Position numbers and translations under genes: made by a program | Source of the DNA: Deltaproteobacteria bacterium | GTDB taxonomy: Bacteria > Desulfobacterota > Syntrophia > Syntrophales > UBA2192 | Assembly (NCBI GenBank): GCA_026388445.1 | Contig: JAPLJU010000247.1 | Coordinates: 1 to 34,359, forward strand | DNA: 34,359 nucleotides | Reading direction: 5' to 3' | The notes under the pieces: model-generated | The model's database searches: none | Told to the model about the DNA's origin: nothing | Seen by the model: the letters and a program-made list of their open reading frames with translations, nothing else | Shown here: positions 8,006 to 14,995 of the stretch, piece after piece | Layout of the letters: the number at the start of each line of letters is the position of its first letter | Position numbering within the stretch: position 1 is the stretch's first letter

Positions 8006-9874
8006 CTAACGGGAAATCATCTGCCGGACGGCTTCCTTGATCCCCTCCTCGTCGATACCGTATTTTCGCCTCAGTTCCGCCTGCGTGGCGTGCTCGACAA
8101 AGACATCGGGAATCCCGAGCCTCTTCACAGCGACATCCCGGATGCCTCTCTCCTGAAACATCTCGAGCACAGCGCTCCCGAAGCCGCCCATGAGGACGTT
8201 TTCCTCCACCGTGATGACCCGCTTCACCGTGGCGACGATGGAGCACAGAAGCTCGGCATCCAGGGGCTTGACAAAGCGGCAGTTGACAACAACCACATGG
8301 ATGCCCTCGGTCTCGAGTTGCCGCGCGGCCGAAAGCGCGGGATAGACCGTGGACCCGATGGCCAGGAGGACGAGGTCTTTGCCCTCTTTCAAGACCTCGC
8401 CTTTGCCAATCTCGAGAAGCCGCGGAGGATCCTCCAGGGGCACGCCCACACCCCGGCCCCGGGGATATCGAATGGAGACGGGGCCGGAATGCTCAACGGC
8501 GGTCTTGAGCATGTGCCGGAGCTCGTTTTCATCCTTGGGCGCCATGACAACCAGGTTGGGGATGGACCTCAGGTAGGACAGATCGAAGAGCCCCTGGTGT
8601 GTTGCGCCGTCCTCGCCGGCGATGCCCCCGCGGTCGAGGACAAAGACCACCGGCAGATTCTGCAGACAGACATCGTGGAGGACCTGGTCATAGGCCCTCT
8701 GGAGAAAGGTGGAATAGATGGCCACGACGGGTTTGAATCCTTCCACGGCGATCCCCGCCGCCAGCGTCACGCCGTGCTGCTCCGCAATGCCGACATCATA
8801 GAATCGCTCCGGCAGTTCCCCGCAGAACGGATCCAGGCCCGTGCCGGAGCACATGGCCGCGGTGATGGCCACGATCTTTGGATTTTCTCTTGCGAATTGA
8901 ACGAGGGTCCTGCCAAAGACCTCCGTGTAGGTGGGAGGGCTGGCACCGTCGGACAGCGGCTGACCGGTCTCCCGGTTGAAAGGCCCCACGCCGTGAAAAC
9001 GCGACGGCTCTTCCTCGGCGAAGCGGTATCCCTTGCCCTTCTTCGTGACGACATGAACGAGGACGGGTCTCTTGAGCTCCTTCACATTCCGGAGGTTCTT
9101 GATGAGATGATCGAGTCGATGACCTTCCAGGGGTCCAACGTACTGAAACCCCAGCTCCTCAAAGAGGACCCCGGGGACGAAAAGACCCTTCAGCGATTCC
9201 TCGGCCTGCCGGGTGAATTTCACCACCTGTTCACCGATGTTGGGGATGGTCTTCAGAAAATTCTTCACGTCCGTCCTGAACTTCGTCATCTTGTGCCCCG
9301 TCATGATGCGGTTCAGATAGGAGGACAGGGCCCCCACGTTGTGGGAAATGGACATCTCGTTGTCATTTAAAACGATGATGAGATCTTTCTTTCGGTCGCC
9401 GGCCCAGTTGAGGGCCTCGAAGGCCATCCCCGCCGTGAGCGATCCATCACCGATGACAACGATCACCTTGAAATCTTCGCCTTTCAGGCATCGGGCTTCA
9501 GCAATCCCGGCTGCGGCCGATATGGAAGTGCTACTGTGACCCGCGTTGAAGGCATCGTAGATGCTCTCCTCCCTGCGGGTGAAACCGCTGATACCGTCCT
9601 TCTGGCGGAGGGTGTGAAAGCGCTCCCTTCGGCCCGTGATGATCTTGTGGGCATAGGCCTGATGTCCCACGTCCCAGACGATCTTGTCCCGGGGGGTATC
9701 GAAGACATAATGGAGCGCCAGTGTCAGTTCCACCGCTCCGAGCGACGAGGCGAGGTGTCCCCCGGTATGGGACACGGTCTCAATGATTTTCTTACGAATC
9801 TCCCCGGCCAGAATCTCCATCTCTCCCAGCTGAAGATTCTTGATGTCCGCAGGTGAGTTGATCTTCTCAAGCAT
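8006..9874 (-). CDS. dxs: 1-deoxy-D-xylulose-5-phosphate synthase
   Basis: Condenses pyruvate and glyceraldehyde 3-phosphate in the first MEP-pathway step, with thiamine diphosphate. At 622 residues it has full family length. Visible are GGHLASSLG near the N-terminus, the TPP motif VIGDGSLTAG ending at the LNDNEMSIS Asn, the central EQHGVTLAAG segment, and the DRGGIAGEDGATHQG and YPRGRG motifs of the transketolase Pyr and C-terminal domains. ATG at 9874 has GAGGTCTAAAGCTC in front. It lies between ispA and tlyA in a tight operon with ispH downstream, so both ends of the MEP pathway and a prenyl synthase are cotranscribed. Confidence 0.97.
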   Translation of the reverse strand: MLEKINSPADIKNLQLGEMEILAGEIRKKIIETVSHTGGHLASSLGAVELTLALHYVFDTPRDKIVWDVGHQAYAHKIITGRRERFHTLRQKDGISGFTRREESIYDAFNAGHSSTSISAAAGIAEARCLKGEDFKVIVVIGDGSLTAGMAFEALNWAGDRKKDLIIVLNDNEMSISHNVGALSSYLNRIMTGHKMTKFRTDVKNFLKTIPNIGEQVVKFTRQAEESLKGLFVPGVLFEELGFQYVGPLEGHRLDHLIKNLRNVKELKRPVLVHVVTKKGKGYRFAEEEPSRFHGVGPFNRETGQPLSDGASPPTYTEVFGRTLVQFARENPKIVAITAAMCSGTGLDPFCGELPERFYDVGIAEQHGVTLAAGIAVEGFKPVVAIYSTFLQRAYDQVLHDVCLQNLPVVFVLDRGGIAGEDGATHQGLFDLSYLRSIPNLVVMAPKDENELRHMLKTAVEHSGPVSIRYPRGRGVGVPLEDPPRLLEIGKGEVLKEGKDLVLLAIGSTVYPALSAARQLETEGIHVVVVNCRFVKPLDAELLCSIVATVKRVITVEENVLMGGFGSAVLEMFQERGIRDVAVKRLGIPDVFVEHATQAELRRKYGIDEEGIKEAVRQMISR

Positions 9875-9901
9875 GAGCTTTAGACCTCATGAGGATGACC
9901 A

Positions 9902-10798
9902 TCATGATTTCCGTTCAATCGTATACCGGGCGATTCCCCTCAGGGGTTCGGCCTTCTCATCGAAGGACCCGAGATGGGTGAGGGCGTGCGCCACAAGCTC
10001 CCGGGCTTTCTGACGCGACGCTTCGAGACCCATCACTGTGGGGAACGTTACCTTCTTGAGCCGGGTGTCACTTCCCGTCTCTTTCCCGAGCGCCTCCCGG
10101 TTGCCCTCCACGTTGAGAATGTCGTCGGCGACCTGAAAGGCGAGCCCCAGATCCCTGCCGTACTGCGAGAGGGCGTGGAGCTGTTCCTCCGTCGCGCCCG
10201 CCAGGATGGCCCCGGTCCGCACGGCAGCCGTTATGAGCGCACCCGTCTTGTGCGTGTGAATAAAGTAAAGGGTCTCCTCACCGACGGTCTGACCCTCCGA
10301 CTGGATGTCCACGACCTGTCCGCCCACCATGCCGAAGTAACCGGAGGCCTGGGATAACTCATGGATCACCCGCAGGATGCTCTCGACCCGTGCACCCTTG
10401 AAGAGTTCCCGGCTCGAAATCAGGTGGAAGGCCTCTGTCAGGAGCGCATCGCCGGCCAAGATGGCCACGGCCTCACCAAAGACCCGGTGGTTCGTCGGTT
10501 TTCCCCTCCGGTAATCATCATCGTCCATGGCCGGGAGGTCGTCGTGGATGAGGGAGTAAGTATGGATCATCTCCAGGGCACAGGCCGCTGGAAGCACGGC
10601 TTCCGCCTTCCCGCCCACCGCCTCGGCCGAGGCAAGGCAGAGGATCGGCCGGAGCCTCTTTCCTCCCGCGAAGACACTGTAGCGGACAGACTCAAAGATG
10701 ATGGGGGGAACGGAACTCACGCCGGGCAGGTAGCTCTCGAGGGCGGCGTCAACGGTTTCCTTTTTCGACTTGAGGTAATCCTCAAGATTATTTTTCAT
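9902..10798 (-). CDS. ispA: polyprenyl (farnesyl/geranylgeranyl) diphosphate synthase
   Basis: 298-residue short-chain trans-prenyl diphosphate synthase that joins IPP units to allylic diphosphates. The first Asp-rich motif is HDDLPAMDDDDYRRG (Asp86, Asp87, Asp92); the second is FQVADDILN. FAGGKRLRP (IPP-binding basic residues) is also present. The length and the two-residue insertion between the first aspartates are typical of bacterial FPP synthases, but the chain length of the product cannot be fixed by eye. It overlaps the 3' end of xseB by 11 nt, an arrangement common in proteobacteria. Confidence 0.94.
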   Translation of the reverse strand: MKNNLEDYLKSKKETVDAALESYLPGVSSVPPIIFESVRYSVFAGGKRLRPILCLASAEAVGGKAEAVLPAACALEMIHTYSLIHDDLPAMDDDDYRRGKPTNHRVFGEAVAILAGDALLTEAFHLISSRELFKGARVESILRVIHELSQASGYFGMVGGQVVDIQSEGQTVGEETLYFIHTHKTGALITAAVRTGAILAGATEEQLHALSQYGRDLGLAFQVADDILNVEGNREALGKETGSDTRLKKVTFPTVMGLEASRQKARELVAHALTHLGSFDEKAEPLRGIARYTIERKS

Positions 10799-11036
10799 CT
10801 TCTCCCGTTTCCTCTGTCTCCCCCGAATAGGGCTTCACGGACAGACCCTCCTCGGTCTTCAGGAGGAGTTGGACCCGCCGTTCCGCTTCATCGAGCCTTT
10901 TCGCGCAGAGCCTCGAGAGCCGAATCCCCTCCTCGAAGGCCTTGAGGGATTCCTCCAGCGTCAGGTCCCCCTGCTCCATCCGCCTGACGATATCCTCAAG
11001 CTTGGCAAGGGCTTTTTCAAATTTCTCTTCTGCCAT
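10788..11036 (-). CDS. xseB: exodeoxyribonuclease VII small subunit
   Basis: 82-residue coiled helical protein that forms exonuclease VII with XseA and degrades single-stranded DNA. The family pattern FEKALAKLEDIVRRMEQGDL followed by TLEESLKAFEEG is clear. ATG at 11036 has GGGAG eight nt upstream; an in-frame GTG at 11045 overlapping the xseA stop is an alternative that adds three residues. It sits between xseA and ispA with overlapping ends, so translation is probably coupled. Confidence 0.94.
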   Translation of the reverse strand: MAEEKFEKALAKLEDIVRRMEQGDLTLEESLKAFEEGIRLSRLCAKRLDEAERRVQLLLKTEEGLSVKPYSGETEETGEDEK

Positions 11037-11041
11037 GGTGA

Positions 11042-12370
11042 TCACTCCCTGTCGATACGAATAACCCTGGCATCGAAGCTCCCCGCTGAAACCTTGACGC
11101 CCACCTCGTCCCCCACCGAAAGGGCCGAGGCCTCTTTGATGATCAGACCCTCCGGACGCTTGCGGGTGATGCTGTAGCCCCGCTTCAGTATGGCAAGGGG
11201 ACTCAGCGAATCCAGGATACCCGTATGCGTCTCGAGCCTGCTTCTGAAATAATCCATCGTTCGGAAAAGTCCAGTTAGCATGTTTTTTTTCATATTTTCA
11301 ATAAGAAACCGCGAGTTTCTGATGCCGGCCAGGGGTGTCAGGGCCATCAGGTGGCGGAGCTCGGCCGCAACACGCGATCTTTTTTCCACAGCCCCGCGTC
11401 GGATGGCCGCCGTGAGTTTCTCGTAAGAATCGTCCACGGAAATGCGGAGCTCGACGATCTTTCTCCGGGGATCCCGGAGACGCTCCCTCAGGGACTCCAC
11501 CTGCTCAGCAAGGTTTTCCCTCATCTTGCGGTGAAGGACTTCCAGGCGAAGGCAAAACCGCTTCAGGGACTCCCGCAGTTCATTTCTCACCGGGACAGCC
11601 AGCTCGGCCGCGGCGGAGGGTGTGGGTGCACGAAGGTCGGCCACAAAATCGGCAATGGTAAAGTCAATCTCATGACCCACCGCCGAGATGACAGGTATCC
11701 GCGATTCGAAGATGGCCCGGGCGACCCTTTCATCGTTGAAGGGGGCGAGGTCCTCCAGTGACCCGCCGCCACGGGCCACGATGATGACCCCCACGTCCGG
11801 CAGGGTGTTCAGGTTTGCCAGGGCTTCCACGATCTCCGGGGGGGCCTCAGCCCCCTGGACACGCACGGGCGCGATGACGATGCCCACGGAGGGAAAACGT
11901 CTCCCGGTGATGTTGAGAATGTCGCGAATAGCGGCACCGCTGGGGGAGGTGATGACGCCGATCTTTTTGGGGAGAAAGGGGATTGGTTTCTTGCGTGCAG
12001 GATCGAAAAGCCCTTCCTTCTCCAGGCGCGCCTTCAGCTGCTCGAAGGCGATCTGGAGGGCCCCGATGCCTTTTGGTTCGGCCACCTCGATGATGATCTG
12101 ATACTCACCCCGGGGTTTGTAGACGCCGAGCCTCGCCCTGCAGATGATGTGCATGCCGTCCTGGATTTCGAATCTCATGGCCCGGTAGACGGGACGGAAG
12201 ATGACAGCCCTGATCTGGGCCTGTTCATCCTTGAGGGTGAAGTACAGATGTCCTGAAGCAGGTTTTCTGAGATTTGAGATTTCCCCTTCGACCCAGAGGG
12301 AATCAAAGCTTGACTCGAGAACGAACTGGATTCGTTCCGTCAGTTCCCGGACGGTCAGGATTTCCTTCAT
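11042..12370 (-). CDS. xseA: exodeoxyribonuclease VII large subunit
   Basis: 442-residue catalytic subunit of exonuclease VII. The N-terminal OB-fold (LTVRELTERIQFVLES, then WVEGEISNLRKPASGHLYF) is followed by the nuclease domain with GVITSPSGAAIRDI, VARGGGSLEDLAPFND and SAVGHEIDFTIADFVAD, then a long charged coiled region and a short C-terminal domain. ATG at 12370 has AGAGG 12 nt upstream; an in-frame TTG at 12382 abuts that site and is less likely. It is the first gene of the minus-strand operon xseA-xseB-ispA-dxs-tlyA-ispH. Confidence 0.95.
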   Translation of the reverse strand: MKEILTVRELTERIQFVLESSFDSLWVEGEISNLRKPASGHLYFTLKDEQAQIRAVIFRPVYRAMRFEIQDGMHIICRARLGVYKPRGEYQIIIEVAEPKGIGALQIAFEQLKARLEKEGLFDPARKKPIPFLPKKIGVITSPSGAAIRDILNITGRRFPSVGIVIAPVRVQGAEAPPEIVEALANLNTLPDVGVIIVARGGGSLEDLAPFNDERVARAIFESRIPVISAVGHEIDFTIADFVADLRAPTPSAAAELAVPVRNELRESLKRFCLRLEVLHRKMRENLAEQVESLRERLRDPRRKIVELRISVDDSYEKLTAAIRRGAVEKRSRVAAELRHLMALTPLAGIRNSRFLIENMKKNMLTGLFRTMDYFRSRLETHTGILDSLSPLAILKRGYSITRKRPEGLIIKEASALSVGDEVGVKVSAGSFDARVIRIDRE

Positions 12371-12582
12371 TCGATGCGGCAACCTCTTGTGGATCTAAGG
12401 CTCCTTGCGGTGTCTGTGACCGGCCGGACCCTCGATCCATCAGGGACTATCTAACAGAGCCGTCAGTGGGTTGCAAGAACTTTGTATCTCCCCGTTTCGG
12501 CTCAGGAAAAGCTTTGGCCAGGGATTTCATTTTGGCATCTGAGCGCTCATAGGTTAAAAAGGGCACCGTTCACGCTGGATGC
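12371..12582. other. intergenic region, nothing recognised
   Basis: Separates xseA from the left repeat. It must hold the promoter of the xseA operon, but no convincing -35/-10 pair was picked out by eye. No coding or repeat signal was seen. Confidence 0.4.
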
Positions 12583-12627
12583 TGGAGGAAGAGGAATAAA
12601 TGGGGGTTCGCAAGGCTATTTGATTGA
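12583..12627 (+). pseudogene. last 14 codons of a deoxyhypusine-synthase-like gene
   Basis: Fourteen codons plus TGA (WRKRNKWGFARLFD) match the end of the larger remnant at 22234-22536 (WKKRKKWRFAKLFD) in sequence and in distance to the stop. It marks the left edge of repeat copy 1. No upstream part of the gene is present here. Confidence 0.7.
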
Positions 12628-12675
12628 ACCGGCAGACCCCACCGCTAAACTCCTTTCCTAATACCCCGGTCTTAA

Positions 12676-12699
12676 AAAAATACGACTAAAAATACGACT
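12676..12699. repeat. two tandem 12-bp units upstream of the pilin gene
   Basis: Two perfect copies of AAAAATACGACT lie about 100 bp upstream of the pilin start. Repeat copy 2 has the same 12-bp spacing in degraded form at 22708-22731. It could be a regulator binding site; nothing further is shown. Confidence 0.4.
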
Positions 12700-12796
12700 A
12701 TCTACCGATTGATTTGCCAACTTATTTGTGCGAAATGAAACCCAAGAAACATTTGCAGTTGATAAATTATATATGGCTTCTAAGATATTTAAATAT

Positions 12797-13186
12797 ATGG
12801 ATAATTCAGCCAACAAAAAAGGTTTCACCCTGATAGAGATTGTCTCAGTTCTTGCGATCTTAGGTATCATTGCGGCCATTGCCGTGCCGAGATACTTCGA
12901 TCTCATCGAGGATTCAAGACTCAAAGCAGTCCAATCTGCGCTTGCCGAAGGGCGCGCCCGTGTGACGTCATGGGGGAGCCTGCAATACCTGCATAACGGG
13001 ATATGGCCGACTGTTGATGAATATATTGAGGCCGTCGATACCATCGGGAGGGACGGGGGAGATTTCCGTTTTTCCTACACGAGGGTTGACGAAAACACCC
13101 TCAAAATAAAGGCCGAGGGGAGGGAAGGAACGACCCTCCACGACTTCGAGCAGTCCGTTCGCGTGGTCATCCCCGGAAGCAGTTAA
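12797..13186 (+). CDS. type IV pilin-like protein (copy 1)
   Basis: 129-residue prepilin-like protein. The short leader MDNSANKKG is followed by FTLIEIVSVLAILGIIAA, a class III prepilin signal: cleavage by prepilin peptidase after Gly with Phe+1 and Glu+5, then one hydrophobic helix. The soluble part is short (about 100 residues) and has no cysteine pair, so it resembles a minor pilin or pseudopilin (GspG/PilE-like). ATG at 12797 is chosen because it aligns with the start of copy 2; ATG 12773 and GTG 12728 are in frame upstream. The ribosome site is weak. The second copy at 22825-23214 is about four-fifths identical at protein level, by eye. Both frames are intact, which argues for retained function. 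Confidence 0.8.
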   Translation: MDNSANKKGFTLIEIVSVLAILGIIAAIAVPRYFDLIEDSRLKAVQSALAEGRARVTSWGSLQYLHNGIWPTVDEYIEAVDTIGRDGGDFRFSYTRVDENTLKIKAEGREGTTLHDFEQSVRVVIPGSS

Positions 13187-13265
13187 GGGGAGAGAAGAAA
13201 CTCCCGGATGAGAGCGAAAAGAAGAAGGCTCTTTACATCATAAAAGAACTCCGTGTCTCGATCGA
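13168..13265 (+). other. 98-nt block identical in both repeat copies
   Basis: From the last pilin codons to about 80 nt past the stop, the two repeat copies are identical (the partner is 23196-23293), although the genes before and the sequence after differ. Two small hairpins can be drawn just after the stop: GGGAG/CTCCC (13188-13205) and AGAGC/GCTCT (13211-13232). It may be a structured 3' UTR or a recent gene-conversion tract. An 11-codon ORF starting at the ATG at 13208 is possible but weak. Confidence 0.6.
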
Positions 13266-13353
13266 GTGCGGGGTTTTTACCTTTCATACCGGCCTATTAT
13301 GAATGGTTAAAGGGGGTCGGTATAAGAAGACAGCGAAAAAGGGCCATGCACAT

Positions 13354-13390
13354 AAAAAGGGGCAGGCTGCATAGCAGTCTGCCCCTTTTT
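13354..13390 (+). terminator. rho-independent terminator after pilin copy 1
   Basis: Stem AAAAAGGGGCAG pairs with CTGCCCCTTTTT around a short loop and ends in a T run. The matching terminator in copy 2 lies at 23385-23423. Confidence 0.85.
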
Positions 13391-13410
13391 ATGCCGTGAT
13401 GTGGGAAAAA

Positions 13411-13435
13411 TGGTGGAGATGAGGGGGATCGAACC
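13411..13435 (-). pseudogene. 3' fragment of tRNA-Ala (attachment-site-like remnant)
   Basis: Twenty-five nt match the 3' end of the complete tRNA-Ala at 23444-23519 (CCA end, acceptor strand and half of the T arm) with one mismatch; after 13435 the similarity stops abruptly. A duplicated tRNA 3' end is the usual scar of integration at a tRNA gene, but here the similarity continues leftward through the pilin gene, so a larger duplication is involved. Confidence 0.75.
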
Positions 13436-13753
13436 TATTTTGAACGCCAGTGATCTCATCCGTCGCAGGCTCGGCCACCCCGCGGCCTCGCACTGCTCCT
13501 GGTGCCGCTCCCTCCTGAACGTCGGTCGCGGGAAGGTGTGGCCCTGGCCCGGGCCATGACTGAACGTCATGGCCTGCGGGCGGTTCTGAAGATTTATTTT
13601 ATATGCGCCGCCGCCCCATTCGTTTTGAACTGAAATAATAAGGTACCCTCAGCCCTACCTTTTATAATACCACATGTCGGCGCGCGCAGGCAGGCGAAAA
13701 CCGAAGGTTGAGCCACGAGCACGCCGACGAAGCTGACCCACCCAGACCAGGTT
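13436..13753. other. gene-free left edge of the island
   Basis: About 320 bp between the tRNA fragment and the AlbA_2 gene. It holds no convincing ORF, tRNA, IS end or integrase remnant. The middle part (about 13590-13680) is AT-rich beside GC-rich flanks. It should contain the 3' end of the island transcript, but no clear terminator was seen. Confidence 0.4.
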
Positions 13754-14986
13754 TCATGGTTTCTGCGGTTCCTTCCAGAGACGGACTATAAATTGCTCCC
13801 CGTCCTCTATGAATTCGGGTTCAGTTCCGTTGTGATCGAGCATCCCACGGATGATTTTGCGGGGAACACCCATGCCCATATGTTCCATGTAGCCGTAATC
13901 ACGCATCACGTCCTTAATGAGCTGGTTCCTGGCCGCACGACAGCCAGTACGCATCCGTGCGGGCGTGATACCGTTCGGCAATCTTCCAGGAGAGATCACT
14001 TCGAGGCGGTTCTCGTAAAGGCTCAATTCGATATCGGTTGCCGAGAGTGAGTAGTCACGGTGGGCCAGCGCATTCACGACGGTCTCACGAATCACTTCCA
14101 AGGGATAGTCCTTCCATCGCTCTTGACGCCGGCCGGTTTCGTCAAGATGTGCCTCGACTGTCGTATTGCGGCGTACAAAGTCGATTGCCTGCTCGACAAG
14201 ACCGTTCTCAACAATTTCCCCCTGTCTATTATAGAGCGGTATGATTGGGCCTCGGAGGGGACTGCGTTCCTTGGCTGCGTAGTCCTTCTCCAATCCCGGG
14301 TGGGCGACAGCATCCATCCCAGCGTGCGGAAGAAAACGGTTTGGGTTGCGCCCGAATAAGAGAAGACCTGCGACTGTAGCCGGAGAGTTACCGCCGTCTT
14401 CTGTCATGATCTCCGTGTTGACAAGGAGCATACGCCAGCCCACCTCGTCTTCATCCGGTGGAACCTCCTGCTGCCGTACACGCGCAAAGTAATCCCGTAA
14501 TCGCCTCCGGTCGAGGTCCACCATGGAAGACCCAGAGACCGGTCGGACTTCCAGACGAAATCCACCTCGCTGCTGGAACAAACGCTCCAGTTCTTCCTGG
14601 CTCGGCTCACGGCTCAGCGTCCCGACGCGGATGTACCACATTCGGTGGTTGTCGTGCCAGACATGGTGCGCAGTCCACCCGCGCTCCACCTGGACAACAG
14701 CGACATTTTTGCCCGGCGCGACATCACGATGGATTTCAAAGTAAGGGATCAATTCTGGCCGGATCTTATCTCTGCACGCTGTCATGATCCATTCTTCTAA
14801 GTTATCCCGAGTGATGCCGCAGATGGTTCCGTCGTTCTCGACTCCGAGCAGCACGCGCCCCCCCTGCAAGTTGGCAAAGGCCACCAGTTCCTTCGCGAGA
14901 GCGCGGTTATCAATAGTGTCCCGCTTGAACTCCACGCCGGAATTCTCGCCATTTCGAATAAGTTCGATCAGTTCCGTCTTCGTCAT
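13754..14986 (-). CDS. AlbA_2 (Schlafen-type) / GHKL ATPase domain protein
   Basis: 410 residues. The N-terminus (GVEFKRDTIDN, then AFANLQGGRVLLGVENDG at 36-53) is an AlbA_2 domain, a putative nucleic-acid-binding domain. The C-terminal half has a GHKL-type ATP site: RETVVNALAHRDYS (N box, 300-313), VISPGRLPNGI (330-340) and a Gly-rich GYMEHMGMGVPRK. Such proteins are often called 'ATP-binding' or 'RecG-like' regulators. ATG at 14986 has TAAGGATCATTC upstream. It follows the PHP-ATPase stop by 9 nt and is the last gene of the island operon. In defence loci these proteins may regulate or act as effectors; nothing here decides which. Confidence 0.85.
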   Translation of the reverse strand: MTKTELIELIRNGENSGVEFKRDTIDNRALAKELVAFANLQGGRVLLGVENDGTICGITRDNLEEWIMTACRDKIRPELIPYFEIHRDVAPGKNVAVVQVERGWTAHHVWHDNHRMWYIRVGTLSREPSQEELERLFQQRGGFRLEVRPVSGSSMVDLDRRRLRDYFARVRQQEVPPDEDEVGWRMLLVNTEIMTEDGGNSPATVAGLLLFGRNPNRFLPHAGMDAVAHPGLEKDYAAKERSPLRGPIIPLYNRQGEIVENGLVEQAIDFVRRNTTVEAHLDETGRRQERWKDYPLEVIRETVVNALAHRDYSLSATDIELSLYENRLEVISPGRLPNGITPARMRTGCRAARNQLIKDVMRDYGYMEHMGMGVPRKIIRGMLDHNGTEPEFIEDGEQFIVRLWKEPQKP

Positions 14987-14995
14987 GAATGATCC

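Larger units (their letters stand above)
12583..13435 (+). repeat. direct repeat copy 1 (left border of accessory island)
   Basis: Holds, in order, a 3' remnant of a deoxyhypusine-synthase-like gene, a pilin-like gene, a conserved 3' element, a terminator and the last 25 nt of tRNA-Ala. The same order recurs at 22492-23519. Relative to copy 2 it lacks about 120 bp between the gene remnant and the pilin, including a terminator hairpin, and it lacks the 5' two thirds of the tRNA. The pilin part is diverged between copies but alignable throughout. Confidence 0.85.

Noticed and set aside
7979..9370. 463-codon open frame on the plus strand
   Set aside because: Antisense to dxs, which is complete and motif-rich; the translated product is low in family character.
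12628..12796. Possible c-di-GMP riboswitch before the pilin gene
   Set aside because: These are common before pilin genes in related bacteria, but the conserved core and paired tetraloop helices were not found in either copy.
12658..13044. Minus-strand frame antisense to the pilin gene, also present in copy 2
   Set aside because: Its recurrence follows only from duplication of the pilin gene; the sense frame carries the prepilin signal.
13307..13570. 87-codon minus-strand frame across the left repeat edge
   Set aside because: It runs through the terminator and the tRNA fragment, has no ribosome site and no family character.
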